From Bordetella parapertussis (GTDB lineage Bacteria; Acidobacteriota; Terriglobia; Bryobacterales; Bryobacteraceae), in NCBI GenBank assembly GCA_943328975.2, contig CALQCC020000005.1:112796-176795 (forward strand): a stretch of 64,000 nt of DNA. The letters are read 5' to 3'. Made by a program: the position numbers and the translations under genes. Under the pieces are notes generated by a model. The model was not told the origin of the DNA, searched no databases, and worked only from the letters and a program-made list of their open reading frames with translations. Shown piece after piece: positions 8,223 to 17,468 of this stretch (position 1 is the first letter of the stretch; every line of letters begins with the position of its first letter).

Positions 8223-10424
8223 ATGACACTATCCCCGCGCGGCCCCTGTATGCGTCCTGAAACATTCATCACACCCAGCGGCATCACCGTCAGCCGCACC
8301 ATCTCCAAGGTCCCCTTCCACAAGGGCCTCAAACCCCTGCTGCGCAAACTCGATACGCAACGCGGCATCTATCTCTCCTCCGGTTACGAATACCCCGAGC
8401 GTTACTCTCGCTGGGACGTAGCCGCCACCGCGCCGCCCATCGAAATCATCGCCGCCGGTCGCGACGTCACCTTCAAGCCCCTCAACGAACGCGGCGAAGC
8501 CCTCAACCGCATGCTCGATCCGGTCCTGCGCGCGCATCCGCACTGGGAATCGTTCGAGCTCGAAAACAACTGCCTCCGCGGACGCCTCAACCCGTTGCCC
8601 GCCCTCTTCCCCGAAGAGGAACGCAGCAAGCAGCCCTCCGCCTTCAGCATCCTCCGCGCGCTCATCCACGAATTCCGCGGACCCATCACCGGCCGCCTCG
8701 CGCTCGTCGGAGCCTTCGGTTACGACCTGATCTTTCAGTTCGATCCCATCGCCCTCAAACACGCCCGCCAGGACGTGAAAGACCTGCACCTGTTCCTCTG
8801 CGACGACATCTACTTCATGGATCGCAAGACCGAGCGCATCGAACACTACCAGTTCGATTTCGCCAGCCACACCGATACAACGGTCGGCAAGAAACGCACA
8901 GCCGAACGCATCAAGAAGGCTCCGAAGCTCAAGCCCGCCCCGGTCGCCAGCGACCACACAGCCGAGCAGTACATGGCCAAGGTCGAAAAGGTTCGCGAAG
9001 GCATGAAGCGCGGCGACTACTACGAAGTCGTCCTCCGCCAGACCTTCCGCACGCCGTATCAAGGCTCGCCTAGCGAACTCTTTGAGCGCATCCAGGAAGC
9101 CAGCCCGAGCCCCTACGAATTCTTCTTGCAGCTCGGCGAAGAGCAGTTGATCGGAGCTTCTCCGGAAATGTTTGTGCGGGTGGAGAAGCGTGACAACGGT
9201 GACTGGAGAGTAGAAACCTGCCCCATCGCCGGCACCGCGCGCCGCACAGGCGATCCCTTAAAGGACGCCGACAACATCCGAGCCCTGCTCGACTCTCCGA
9301 AAGAAGAGTCCGAGCTCACCATGTGCAGTGACGTGGACCGCAATGACAAGTCCCGCGTCTGCATCCCCGGTTCCGTCAAAGTCATCGCCCGCCGCTTGAT
9401 CGAACGCTACGCCGGCCTGTTCCACACCGTCGATCACGTCGAAGGCATCCTTGCCCCCGGCTTCGATTCGCTGGACGCCTTCCTCACCCACATGTGGGCC
9501 GTCACCATCATCGGAGCCCCCAAGAAGTGGGCCGCCCAAGCCATCGAAGAACTCGAAATCGACGCCCGCGGCTGGTACGGTGGAGCCGTCGGCATGATCA
9601 CGCTCTCCGGCGAGATCAACACTGGCATCGCGATCCGCACGGTCCGCCTGCGCGAAGGCATCGCCAACTATTCCGCCGGAGCCACTCTCCTCTACGACTC
9701 CGACCCCAAGAGCGAACACGACGAGTGCCGCCTCAAAGCCACCGGCTTCTTCCGCGCACTCAACGTCGAGCCCGCATCCACACCCGCCTACGTCCCTAAG
9801 AAATCGGAAGGCACCGGCGTGAAGATGATGCTGGTCGATAACGAAGACTGCTTCATCCACACCCTGGCCAACTACGCGCGCCAGACCGGAGCCGAGGTCG
9901 TCACCTACCGCACCGGCTTCCCGTTGGAAATGATCAAAGAGGTCGCCCCGTCACTGATCCTCGTCAGCCCCGGCCCCGGTCGCCCCAGTGACTTCGGCGT
10001 TCCCGACCTGGTCCGCTACGCCGCCCAACAAGAGATCCCCACGTTCGGCGTCTGCCTGGGCCTGCAAGGCATGGTCGAAGCCTTCGGCGGCGAACTAGGC
10101 GTGCTGGATTACCCGATGCACGGCAAGCCGTCCCCCGTCCACAATACCGGCAAGGGAGTCTTCGCAGGCCTTCCCAGCACCTTCACCGTGGGCCGCTATC
10201 ACTCCCTCTACGCGATCCGCGAAAAGCTCCCAGCGTGTTTCGAGATCACAGCCGAGACCGAAGACGGCATCATCATGGGCATCCGCCACCGCGACCTGCC
10301 ACTCGAAGCCGTGCAGTTCCACCCCGAATCCATCCTCACGCTAGAAGGCGAATGCGGTCTGCGTTTGATGGAAAACGTAGTGAGAGTCCTAGGCCGCAAG
10401 TCCCCTTCCCAACCTAGCGTTTGA
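8223..10424 (+). CDS. trpE(G): Anthranilate synthase, fused TrpE-TrpG
   Basis: A 733-residue fusion of both anthranilate synthase components, which turn chorismate and glutamine into anthranilate, the first step of tryptophan synthesis. The chorismate-binding TrpE domain spans about residues 1-520 and shows the family motifs T-I-I-G-A-P-K (about 427) and D-P-K-S-E-H-D-E-C (about 495). The class I glutaminase TrpG domain covers about 535-730, with the nucleophile Cys611 in F-G-V-C-L-G and the closing H-P-E-S. Fused TrpE(G) is known from Rhizobium and others. Start at 8223 is preceded by AGGATCAC; an internal ATG at 8250 is possible. The other trp genes of the window (trpB, trpA) lie 53 kb away on the opposite strand. 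Confidence 0.95.
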   Translation: MTLSPRGPCMRPETFITPSGITVSRTISKVPFHKGLKPLLRKLDTQRGIYLSSGYEYPERYSRWDVAATAPPIEIIAAGRDVTFKPLNERGEALNRMLDPVLRAHPHWESFELENNCLRGRLNPLPALFPEEERSKQPSAFSILRALIHEFRGPITGRLALVGAFGYDLIFQFDPIALKHARQDVKDLHLFLCDDIYFMDRKTERIEHYQFDFASHTDTTVGKKRTAERIKKAPKLKPAPVASDHTAEQYMAKVEKVREGMKRGDYYEVVLRQTFRTPYQGSPSELFERIQEASPSPYEFFLQLGEEQLIGASPEMFVRVEKRDNGDWRVETCPIAGTARRTGDPLKDADNIRALLDSPKEESELTMCSDVDRNDKSRVCIPGSVKVIARRLIERYAGLFHTVDHVEGILAPGFDSLDAFLTHMWAVTIIGAPKKWAAQAIEELEIDARGWYGGAVGMITLSGEINTGIAIRTVRLREGIANYSAGATLLYDSDPKSEHDECRLKATGFFRALNVEPASTPAYVPKKSEGTGVKMMLVDNEDCFIHTLANYARQTGAEVVTYRTGFPLEMIKEVAPSLILVSPGPGRPSDFGVPDLVRYAAQQEIPTFGVCLGLQGMVEAFGGELGVLDYPMHGKPSPVHNTGKGVFAGLPSTFTVGRYHSLYAIREKLPACFEITAETEDGIIMGIRHRDLPLEAVQFHPESILTLEGECGLRLMENVVRVLGRKSPSQPSV

Positions 10425-10445
10425 TGATGCACACTACGACTTCAC

Positions 10446-10562
10446 ATGCTCCCAGCCGACTACGCCTTCTTCGCCCTAATCGCCCTCATCATCGTCTACC
10501 TGATCGACAGCGACAGCGGCGGCGGCAAGCGCGGTCGCATGCCTGTACCCGTCCGCTCGTAA
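10446..10562 (+). CDS. 38-residue single-span membrane microprotein
   Basis: A short frame between trpE(G) and hpnE encodes 38 residues: a hydrophobic helix (about 6-19, A-F-F-A-L-I-A-L-I-I-V-Y-L-I) followed by an acidic patch D-S-D-S, a Gly stretch and a basic tail (K-R-G-R). Codon use matches the neighbours and the spacing is tight: 21 bases after trpE(G) and 13 before the hpnE GTG. The design resembles small inner-membrane proteins with the tail in the cytoplasm. No clear ribosome binding site precedes it, so it may be translated by coupling or may be a chance frame. Confidence 0.45.
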   Translation: MLPADYAFFALIALIIVYLIDSDSGGGKRGRMPVPVRS

Positions 10563-10575
10563 ACGCCGAGGCCCC

Positions 10576-11874
10576 GTGCCTAGCGTAATCATCCTCGGCG
10601 GCGGCCTAGCCGGACTCTCCACCGCCGCAGCCCTAGCCAGCACCGGCCATCAAGTCAAAGTCCTCGAATCCCGACCCTTCCTCGGAGGCCGAGCCACCTC
10701 CTACGAAACCGCCGGCGAAACCATCGACAACTGCCAGCACATCCTGCTGCGCTGCTGCGTCAACCTGCTCGACTTCTACACGCGCCTGGGCGTCGAATCC
10801 GACATCGCCTTCCACCGCGAGTTCGTCTTCATCGAACCCGGTGGCCGCCGCAGCCTCTTCCGCGCCGGATGGTTCCCCCGCCCCGCTCACTTCGCCGAAT
10901 CGTTCCTCAGCCTCAGCTTTCTCAACCTCTCTGAGAAGCTCGCCGTCATGCGAGCCATCCGTGCCATCGAACGCCAGATCAAGAAGCGCACCGACCTCGA
11001 CGACATCACCATGCTCGACTGGCTGCACGAACAGCGCCAGCCCCCACGAGCCATCGAGCGCTTCTGGCGCCAGATCCTGGTCAGTGCCATCAACGAAGAG
11101 CTGGACAAGATGGCCGCGCGTCACGGCTTCCAAGTCTTCCAGTTGGGCTTCCTAGCCCGTCGCAACTCCTATGAGATGGGAGTCCCCGCAGTGCCCTTGG
11201 CGCAGCTCTATCGAGCCGAGGCCTGGACCAAGCTGGGCAACGTCGAGATCCTCACACGGACTCCGGTTGAACGCGTGGTCATCGAAGACAACAAGGTCAG
11301 TCACGTCATCGCAGGCGGCGCCGAGTACCGTGCCGACCGCTACGTCAGCGCGCTGCCCTTCGAGCGCATGTCGGCCATCATCCCCGACCTGAAACTGGAC
11401 CTCGAAGGCTTCGAGCATTCGCCCATCACCGGCATTCACCTGTGGTTCGACCGCCCCATCACGGACCTGCCTCATGCGACGCTGCTCGACCGCACGATCC
11501 AATGGATGTTCAACAAGGGAGAGGGTCGTGCGATTCAGTTGGTGGTGAGTGCCAGCCGCAGTCTGCTGGAGATGCCGCGCGCCGATGTGATCGCGCTCGC
11601 ACTCAAGGAACTCGCAGAGTTCTTCCCCGAAGCAGCGAAGGCGAAGTTAGAGAAAGCCCACGTGGTCAAGGAAGTCCGCGCGACCTTCTCAGCCAAGCCG
11701 GGCCTGGATGCGCGCCGCCCCGTAGCGCGCACCACCATCGCGAACTTGTTCCTGGCGGGCGATTGGACCCGTTCCGGCTGGCCCGCCACCATGGAGGGCG
11801 CCGTGCGCAGCGGCTACCTCGCGGCCGAAGCCGTCGAGGGCAAACGCTGCTTCCTTCTGGACGACATCGCCTAG
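10576..11874 (+). CDS. hpnE: HpnE-like hydroxysqualene dehydroxylase (FAD-dependent)
   Basis: A 432-residue flavoprotein of the squalene-associated amine-oxidase-like family. The N-terminal dinucleotide-binding motif G-G-G-L-A-G-L (about 8-14) and the E-x-x-x-x-x-G-G-R segment (about 31-39) are clear, followed by D-N-C-Q-H-I-L-L, which matches the D-N-G-Q-H signature of HpnE; the C-terminal flavin motif L-A-G-D-W-T lies near 399. HpnE removes the hydroxyl of hydroxysqualene to give squalene for hopanoid synthesis. The usual partners hpnC and hpnD are not in the window. The start is a GTG. Its stop shares the CTAG palindrome with the stop of the gene on the other strand. Confidence 0.82.
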   Translation: MPSVIILGGGLAGLSTAAALASTGHQVKVLESRPFLGGRATSYETAGETIDNCQHILLRCCVNLLDFYTRLGVESDIAFHREFVFIEPGGRRSLFRAGWFPRPAHFAESFLSLSFLNLSEKLAVMRAIRAIERQIKKRTDLDDITMLDWLHEQRQPPRAIERFWRQILVSAINEELDKMAARHGFQVFQLGFLARRNSYEMGVPAVPLAQLYRAEAWTKLGNVEILTRTPVERVVIEDNKVSHVIAGGAEYRADRYVSALPFERMSAIIPDLKLDLEGFEHSPITGIHLWFDRPITDLPHATLLDRTIQWMFNKGEGRAIQLVVSASRSLLEMPRADVIALALKELAEFFPEAAKAKLEKAHVVKEVRATFSAKPGLDARRPVARTTIANLFLAGDWTRSGWPATMEGAVRSGYLAAEAVEGKRCFLLDDIA

Positions 11875-12062
11875 CGCGTCAGGATGTACTGCAACACAGC
11901 CACAGCCAGCCCGACCATCGCCGCCGCGGCGTGTTCGGTCTTGGGCTTGAAGGCCATCGCGCGAACCGGATCCTGGATTCCCGTAAATCGATACCCGCAA
12001 GACCCGCAATAGCCCGCATGGCCACCGGTTACCGTCTTGCAATCTGGACACTGCCTTCTCAT
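11871..12062 (-). CDS. Small zinc-ribbon membrane protein
   Basis: A 63-residue protein with an N-terminal zinc ribbon (C-P-D-C near residue 5 and C-G-S-C-G near 19) and a C-terminal hydrophobic helix (about 43-60, A-A-A-M-V-G-L-A-V-A-V-L-Q-Y-I-L). The layout suggests a cytoplasmic metal-binding head anchored in the inner membrane. It is convergent with hpnE, the two stop codons overlapping in CTAG. Function is unknown. Confidence 0.65.
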   Translation of the reverse strand: MRRQCPDCKTVTGGHAGYCGSCGYRFTGIQDPVRAMAFKPKTEHAAAAMVGLAVAVLQYILTR

Positions 12063-12214
12063 GTAGCAATTCTGCCTTCCCGCCGTGTCCTCAACAAGGC
12101 ACTATAGGACCAAATCGGGGGCGTACCCCTGACCCCTCCCCGTAGATCGGAAGTCCCGCCACCCGAGGTACTATCGCGCAACCTCCTGCCGCTAAATGCG
12201 TCTAAGATAGAGAC

Positions 12215-12682
12215 ATGCGCATACTGATGCTCGCGCTTACGGCCACCGCACTGCTGGCACAAGACTACACGGGACCGACGCCGCCTAAGGCCGATGTGCC
12301 CTATCTGCTGCACGCCTCCACGCTGGTCGAGACCCAAGTGAGCGAGGCCAAGCAGGAGACCAAGAAGGGCTCCACCGTGTATTCGGTGGAGGGCGCGGCC
12401 TCCTCTGCCCGTACGCCGCTGGCCGAGCCCATCTTCATCATCCGCACCGAGAAACTGAACGCCGAGAAGATCGAACTGTACCGCTTCGACGTCACCAAGT
12501 CGCGCCGTGAGCTCGAGATTAAGGACCGGCCCGGCAAGAACGACCCGCACCCGCTGCACGTCGCGGTGACCAAGCTGGGCAAGGACCTGTACAAGATCGA
12601 AACCTCGGAGCAGCTCCCCAACGGCGAGTACTCGCTGTCGCCCAGCGGCTCCAACCAAGTCTTCAGCTTTCAGGTCTACTAG
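12215..12682 (+). CDS. Secreted protein of unknown function
   Basis: A 155-residue protein with a short signal peptide (about 1-15, cleaved near L-L-A-Q). The mature part is beta-rich and charged and ends in a strand F-S-F-Q-V-Y. No cysteine pair, metal motif or known domain could be recognised. It is followed two bases later by the next gene, so the two are co-transcribed. Confidence 0.65.
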   Translation: MRILMLALTATALLAQDYTGPTPPKADVPYLLHASTLVETQVSEAKQETKKGSTVYSVEGAASSARTPLAEPIFIIRTEKLNAEKIELYRFDVTKSRRELEIKDRPGKNDPHPLHVAVTKLGKDLYKIETSEQLPNGEYSLSPSGSNQVFSFQVY

Positions 12683-12684
12683 CG

Positions 12685-13086
12685 ATGAAGGCGAGCGTCC
12701 TGATCATCGGCCTGGAGCCCACACTGCTGGACTTCTCCGACCCCGCCTACGCGGCCATGCCGGATATGAGTGCGGCCAAGGTCTTGTCGGCACTACAAGC
12801 CGACGCGGCCCACTTAAACCAGCTGGGCTACGACGCGGAATTGTGCTTGACGGATTTAGGCGAAACTGCGGCGGCGGTGGTGACGGACCGCCTGAGAGGC
12901 AAGCGCTATGACTGCATCCTCATCGGCGCGGGCGTTCGAATCCATCCGAAGTTCTTCCTCCTGTTCGAGAAGCTGGTCAATGTTGTACACGAGCACGCGC
13001 CTCAGGCCAAGCTGTGCTTCAACACCAGACCCAGCGACACGGCGGAAGCGGTGCAACGTTGGTGTGCTCCCGAACGCGCCCGGTAA
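12685..13086 (+). CDS. Conserved small cytoplasmic protein, Rossmann-like
   Basis: A 133-residue protein starting with a beta strand V-L-I-I-G-L-E-P and alternating strands and helices (D-C-I-L-I-G-A-G near 76), as in flavodoxin- or receiver-like folds. It has no phospho-acceptor or nucleotide signature that I can see. It lies two bases after the secreted protein and about 50 bases before the MFS gene, so it probably belongs to the same transcript. Function is unknown. Confidence 0.6.
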   Translation: MKASVLIIGLEPTLLDFSDPAYAAMPDMSAAKVLSALQADAAHLNQLGYDAELCLTDLGETAAAVVTDRLRGKRYDCILIGAGVRIHPKFFLLFEKLVNVVHEHAPQAKLCFNTRPSDTAEAVQRWCAPERAR

Positions 13087-13136
13087 CCGAAAGCTGGTAG
13101 AATCACGTCTGAACCTCGATAGCGTGGAGTCACAAC

Positions 13137-14396
13137 CTGCCCTCGTCCACTGAACAGCCAACGTCGCCTGTACAAGCCCAGCAAGGCTTTTTCGAGCGGA
13201 CATTCCAGTCCTTCCACTTCCGGGACTTCCGTGTCATGTTCACGGGCGCCTGCACGTCCCAAGTGGGCACGCAGATGCAAATCGCGGCGCAGAGCTGGAC
13301 GGTGCTGGAGCTATCGAAGAACAACTCCGTCTACCTGGGTATCGATCAATCGCTGGGCGTAATCCCGATCGTGCTCTTCACGCTGCTGGCGGGCGTTCTG
13401 GCCGACCGCAGGGATCGCCGGACCCTGATCCTTTCTTCGCAGTACACGCAGATGACGTGCGCGTTCGTCATGGCCCTGCTGGCATTCACCGGGGTCTTGC
13501 AGGTGTGGCACATCTGGTGCATCTCCTTCGTCGTTGGGACCGCGCAGGCCTTCGGCGGCCCTTCGTATTCGGCGCTGGTGCCTACGCTGGTGCCGCGAGA
13601 GCACTTGCCCAACGCCATCGCGCTCAATTCGATGCAGTTCAATCTGGCGCGCTTGATCGGACCTTCGTTTGCCGGCATCGCGCTGACCACCGTGGGTGCA
13701 GCCTGGTGCTTCGGACTGAACAGTGCTTCGTTTCTGGTAGTGATCGCCACGCTGTACATGATCAACGTGAACTTTGTGCCGCAGCGTTCCAGCGGAAAGA
13801 TCATGGACAGCATGAAGCAGGGCTTTGGCTTTATCAAAGACCGCCCCGCCATGCGGCCCTTGATCTTGTTGAGCTTCATGGTGACGCTGCTGGGATTCCA
13901 GATCGTGGCATTCCTTCCGGTGTTCGCCAAGGAAGCCTTCCAGGCAGGACCGCAGGTCTACACCACCATGCTGAGTTGTTCCGGCGCGGGCGCTGTTACG
14001 GGCGCGCTGATCGTCGCGGCGCTGGGGAAGTCTAAACATCAAGGCCGTAATTCGCTGATCGCACTGATCATGCTGGGCGTGCTGACGTTCGGATTCGCCT
14101 TCTCACCGACGGTTCCTGTGGCGTGCGGCATGATCTTTCTGGCGGGCATCGCGCTGATGGCCGTGTTCAACATGAACACGTCGCTGGTGCAGATGATCGT
14201 CCCGGACGACATGCGCGGTCGGGTGATGAGCGTCTACAATCTCTCTGTCCGCGGAGGACAGGCGATTGGTCCGCTGATCGTTGGATCTCTCATTCCCGTG
14301 TACGGTGCACGCTACGTGATTGCCGGAGCGGGCGTGCTGCTGCTCTGCTTGGGGCTCTACTTCATGGCGTTCAATCGCCGCGTGACGAAACTGTAG
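13137..14396 (+). CDS. MFS transporter, drug-exporter (EntS/DHA3) type
   Basis: A 12-helix major facilitator protein of about 419 residues. The loop 2-3 signature appears as G-V-L-A-D-R-R-D-R-R, and the second half carries M-R-G-R-V-M-S. The family normally begins with an F-R-x-F-R segment before helix 1; here it is encoded upstream of the first ATG (13236). The frame opens after a TGA at 13110, and a CTG at 13137 is preceded by GGAG (13126-13129) with seven bases between, so I set the start there; ATG 13236 would remove 33 residues including F-R-D-F-R-V. Substrate unknown. A gene for a gluzincin/TPR protein follows four bases after the stop. Confidence 0.8.
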   Translation: MPSSTEQPTSPVQAQQGFFERTFQSFHFRDFRVMFTGACTSQVGTQMQIAAQSWTVLELSKNNSVYLGIDQSLGVIPIVLFTLLAGVLADRRDRRTLILSSQYTQMTCAFVMALLAFTGVLQVWHIWCISFVVGTAQAFGGPSYSALVPTLVPREHLPNAIALNSMQFNLARLIGPSFAGIALTTVGAAWCFGLNSASFLVVIATLYMINVNFVPQRSSGKIMDSMKQGFGFIKDRPAMRPLILLSFMVTLLGFQIVAFLPVFAKEAFQAGPQVYTTMLSCSGAGAVTGALIVAALGKSKHQGRNSLIALIMLGVLTFGFAFSPTVPVACGMIFLAGIALMAVFNMNTSLVQMIVPDDMRGRVMSVYNLSVRGGQAIGPLIVGSLIPVYGARYVIAGAGVLLLCLGLYFMAFNRRVTKL

Positions 14397-14400
14397 TGCC

Positions 14401-15636
14401 ATGCGGGTACTCGCCGCGCTTCTCATCGCATCTACCCTGCACGCCGCAGACTGGATCGCGCTGCGCGGTGCGGGCGTGGAACTGGTCTCGGACGCACCTG
14501 AGAAGACAGCTCGGCTAGCGCTCGACCGGCTGGAACAGATCCGGCGGATCTTGCCGCCGTCGTCCGAGCCGGAGCCAATTCCCCTTCGCGTCTTTCTCTT
14601 CGCGAAACAGAGCGAGTATCGCGCCTACGCTCCCGACGCGACGGCGGCGGGATTCTACCGATCGGGCATGGAGCGAGACTACATCGCGATGCATGCGGGA
14701 GCCGTGCCGCGCGTGGTCCTTCACGAGTACGCGCATTTCGCGATGCATCAACGCAACGTGAATCGGCCCACTTGGCTGGAAGAGGGGCTGGCGGAGTTCT
14801 ACTCCGACTTCAACGGGAAGCAAGTGGGCCTTCCGATACCTGAGCATCTGAAGTTGCTGGAGCAGAGGACTTGGCTGACGGCGGAGCGACTCAATGAGCC
14901 GCGGGAGTTGGACGAACTCTTCTACGCGCAGAGCTGGGCGCTGGTCCACATGCTGCGCAGAGAGCCCCAGTTTCCAGACAAGGTCACGCCGCAGATGCTC
15001 ACGGACCTACGGCGCTATTTACGCACGATGCGACCTACAGCGGTGAACGTTGCGGCGTCCACTGCGCAACCGGCTTCGCTGGAACCGGTGAGCGCGCTGA
15101 ACGCGCTGCTGTTGCGGGCGGACTTAGCGCTGCGGTCGCAACATCCCGAGTTGGCACGTACGCTCTACACGCAGGCGGCACGCGAGTATCCGAATTCGTC
15201 TTCGGCGGCGACGGGACTGGCGACGCTGGCGTTTGCGGACGGCAAGCACGATGAGGCGCTGGCGCAGTTGAAGCGCGCGCTGGAGCTCAACGATCGCGAT
15301 GCGCTGGCGTGGTTTCAGTGGGCGCTGATGGAAAACGATGAGGCGGCGCTGGAGAAAGCGGCGCAACTCAATCCCGACCTGGCGGAGGCGCACGTGCTAC
15401 TGGGCGTTCGTCTCACCGACGATGGGGACCTGGACGGGGCATTGGCGCATCTGGAGCAGGCTACGCGCCTGATGCCGCGCAAATCGTACGCGTGGTATTC
15501 GCTGGGGTACGCGCAAAACAAGCGCGGCGACATCATGGGCGCGCGTGGGTCGCTGGAGCGGGCGCTGCGGACCGCGACGAGTCGCGAACAACGTCAAATG
15601 GCGGAAACATTGCTGGATTCGCTGGCTCAAAAATAA
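14401..15636 (+). CDS. Secreted gluzincin-like protein with TPR repeats
   Basis: A 411-residue protein: signal peptide (1-15), a metallopeptidase MA-like domain (about 20-180, resembling DUF1570) with H-E-Y-A-H at 108-112 and W-L-E-E-G-L-A-E-F-Y-S at about 125-135 giving a likely third zinc ligand, then tetratricopeptide repeats from about 235 to 405. It is probably a periplasmic peptidase or a protein-protein scaffold. It follows the MFS gene by four bases. No substrate can be inferred. Confidence 0.75.
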   Translation: MRVLAALLIASTLHAADWIALRGAGVELVSDAPEKTARLALDRLEQIRRILPPSSEPEPIPLRVFLFAKQSEYRAYAPDATAAGFYRSGMERDYIAMHAGAVPRVVLHEYAHFAMHQRNVNRPTWLEEGLAEFYSDFNGKQVGLPIPEHLKLLEQRTWLTAERLNEPRELDELFYAQSWALVHMLRREPQFPDKVTPQMLTDLRRYLRTMRPTAVNVAASTAQPASLEPVSALNALLLRADLALRSQHPELARTLYTQAAREYPNSSSAATGLATLAFADGKHDEALAQLKRALELNDRDALAWFQWALMENDEAALEKAAQLNPDLAEAHVLLGVRLTDDGDLDGALAHLEQATRLMPRKSYAWYSLGYAQNKRGDIMGARGSLERALRTATSREQRQMAETLLDSLAQK

Positions 15637-15663
15637 GACTCCTTTAGTCCCTGAGCCGTTTGC

Positions 15664-15669
15664 TATAAT
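15664..15669 (+). promoter_or_regulatory. Consensus -10 box before dioxygenase gene
   Basis: The hexamer TATAAT lies 20 bases before the TTG start at 15690. A poor -35 (TTTAGT at 15643-15648) sits 15 bases upstream, so an activator or alternative sigma factor may be needed. It would place the transcript start just before the GGAGGT ribosome binding site (15677-15682), giving a very short leader. Confidence 0.45.
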
Positions 15670-15689
15670 CCACCCCGGAGGTATGATCG

Positions 15690-16775
15690 TTGTCTAACGT
15701 TACAGGTTTCCATCACATCACCCTCTGCGCGGCCACCGCGCAAGAGGACATTGATTTCTTCACACGAGTTGTGGGGCAGCGCATGATCAAGCAGACCGTC
15801 CTATTCGACGGCCGCTACGCGCACTACCATCTCTATTATTCGAACGCGAACGCCGAGCCGGGCTCGGTGATGACGACGTTCCCCTACAAGCGCGTTCCGG
15901 GGCGCACTGGCTCGGGTCAGGTTTCTTCTTCGGCCTACACGATTCCCAAGGGTTCGGTCGGCTTCTGGAAGGAACACCTGGATCGCTACAACACGCCGCA
16001 CTCCGGGATCGAAGAGCGTTTCGGACAGAAGTATATCCGCTTCAGCCATCCTTCTGGCTTGCAGTTCGACGCGATTGAGACCGAAGGCGATACGCGCGTC
16101 GGTTGGAATACGGGCGAGATCAAGGCCGATACGGCCATGCGCGGTTTCTCCGGCACAGTGCTCTCGGTTCGCGAAATTCCTGAGACCGAACGCTTCTTCA
16201 TCGATGCGCTGGGCTTCAAGAAAACCGGCGTCGAGAAGAACCTGCATCGCTATGAGATCGGCGAGGGCGGTCCGAACCGCACGGTGATTCTGCAACACGA
16301 TGCCGATCTACCGGCCGGCAGCTGGACGTTTGGCGCAGGTACGGCGCATCACATGGCGCTGGACGTGGGCACGGACGAGAACCTGGCCAAGCAGAAGGAT
16401 CTGTACGAAGAGCTCGGCTACACCGACTGCTCTGAGATCAAGGATCGCAACTACTTCCATTCGATCTATTGCCGCTGCCCTGGTGGCATTCTGGTGGAGT
16501 GCGCCGCGACCGCAGTGGGCGGTTTCGCCCGCGACGAGCCAGCGGATCGCTTGGGCTTTGAACTACTGCTTCCGCCGTGGTTTGAAGAAAAGCGCAAGGA
16601 AATCGAAGCTATGCTGGAGCCGATTCAGGTTCCGGAGAGCAATATCGCCGAAGGACACGCGGAAGCCATGCTCGCCGACGTGAACCGGGCGGCGGTGGAA
16701 GCAGCGAATAAGGCTGCGGCCACGAAATTCTCACACCGCGCGAGCGGGAACGAATTCGTGGGCGGCGATAAGTAG
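15690..16775 (+). CDS. Ring-cleaving dioxygenase, two VOC domains (MhqO-like)
   Basis: A 361-residue vicinal-oxygen-chelate protein with two glyoxalase-fold halves (about 5-135 and 150-280). The start F-H-H-I-T-L and the second half's H-H-M-A-L-D-V (about 218) supply the typical metal histidines. Related enzymes (MhqO/MhqE type) cleave hydroquinone-like rings. The start is a TTG because GGAGGT lies seven bases upstream; a nearer ATG (15684) ends after four codons. Next come an alpha/beta hydrolase 33 bases after its stop and a pyrophosphatase. In Bacillus the pairing of such a dioxygenase with a carboxylesterase serves quinone resistance; the same role here is inference. Confidence 0.82.
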   Translation: MSNVTGFHHITLCAATAQEDIDFFTRVVGQRMIKQTVLFDGRYAHYHLYYSNANAEPGSVMTTFPYKRVPGRTGSGQVSSSAYTIPKGSVGFWKEHLDRYNTPHSGIEERFGQKYIRFSHPSGLQFDAIETEGDTRVGWNTGEIKADTAMRGFSGTVLSVREIPETERFFIDALGFKKTGVEKNLHRYEIGEGGPNRTVILQHDADLPAGSWTFGAGTAHHMALDVGTDENLAKQKDLYEELGYTDCSEIKDRNYFHSIYCRCPGGILVECAATAVGGFARDEPADRLGFELLLPPWFEEKRKEIEAMLEPIQVPESNIAEGHAEAMLADVNRAAVEAANKAAATKFSHRASGNEFVGGDK

Positions 16776-16808
16776 TAATTACCTGCAATAAAGCTGTAAA
16801 ATAGTTGT

Positions 16809-17459
16809 TTGAACCCTCCAAGTCAACCTAAGCTGGTCCGCCTCCGTGAGGCGGGCCAGCCCAAGGGCCTCGCCGATCGGGCCGGAATCCTTCTCCACGG
16901 CCGCTCCCGCACCAAGCAAGAAATGCTGGACCTGACTACAGGTCTCGAAGTCGGCGGTACACGCTGGCTTGCACCTTATGCGGGCAAGGGTCTGTGGTAT
17001 CCGGGCCGTTTGGTCGATCCATTAGAGGTGAATGAACCGGGACTCACTCGATCGGTGGAGCGCACGCATTGGCTGGTGATGGACGCGGCCGAGGGCGGGC
17101 GGCTGGGACCGGAGCAGATCTTCATCGTGGGATTTTCGCAAGGGGCGTGCGTCGCCGTGGAATATGTGTTGCGGCACCCCACCTCCGTTGCGGCGATCGT
17201 GGTGTTCACGGGCGGACTGATGGGTCCTGCGGGGACCGAATGGAAAACGGCGGGCGGGCAATCTCTGAAGGGCCTGAACGTGTTTCTCACCGGCAGCGAT
17301 GTGGATGAATGGATCGAGGAATCGCGTACGCGCGAGACGGCCAGGGTTCTGCAGGAACTGGGAGCCAGCGTCGAGATGCGGATCTATCCCGGCCGCCCTC
17401 ACGTGGTGAGTAAAGAAGAATTAAACGATGCACGCGAATTTCTCGCGGCGCACATCTAG
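16809..17459 (+). CDS. Alpha/beta hydrolase, phospholipase/carboxylesterase (MhqD-like)
   Basis: A 216-residue serine hydrolase. The nucleophile is Ser110 in G-F-S-Q-G-A, the acid is Asp164 or Asp166 in T-G-S-D-V-D, and the histidine is His198 in R-P-H. No signal peptide, so it acts in the cytoplasm. It lies 33 bases after the ring-cleaving dioxygenase and nine before the pyrophosphatase. The start is uncertain: a TTG at 16809 is used here. Confidence 0.8.
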   Translation: MNPPSQPKLVRLREAGQPKGLADRAGILLHGRSRTKQEMLDLTTGLEVGGTRWLAPYAGKGLWYPGRLVDPLEVNEPGLTRSVERTHWLVMDAAEGGRLGPEQIFIVGFSQGACVAVEYVLRHPTSVAAIVVFTGGLMGPAGTEWKTAGGQSLKGLNVFLTGSDVDEWIEESRTRETARVLQELGASVEMRIYPGRPHVVSKEELNDAREFLAAHI

Positions 17460-17468
17460 AAAGAATTT

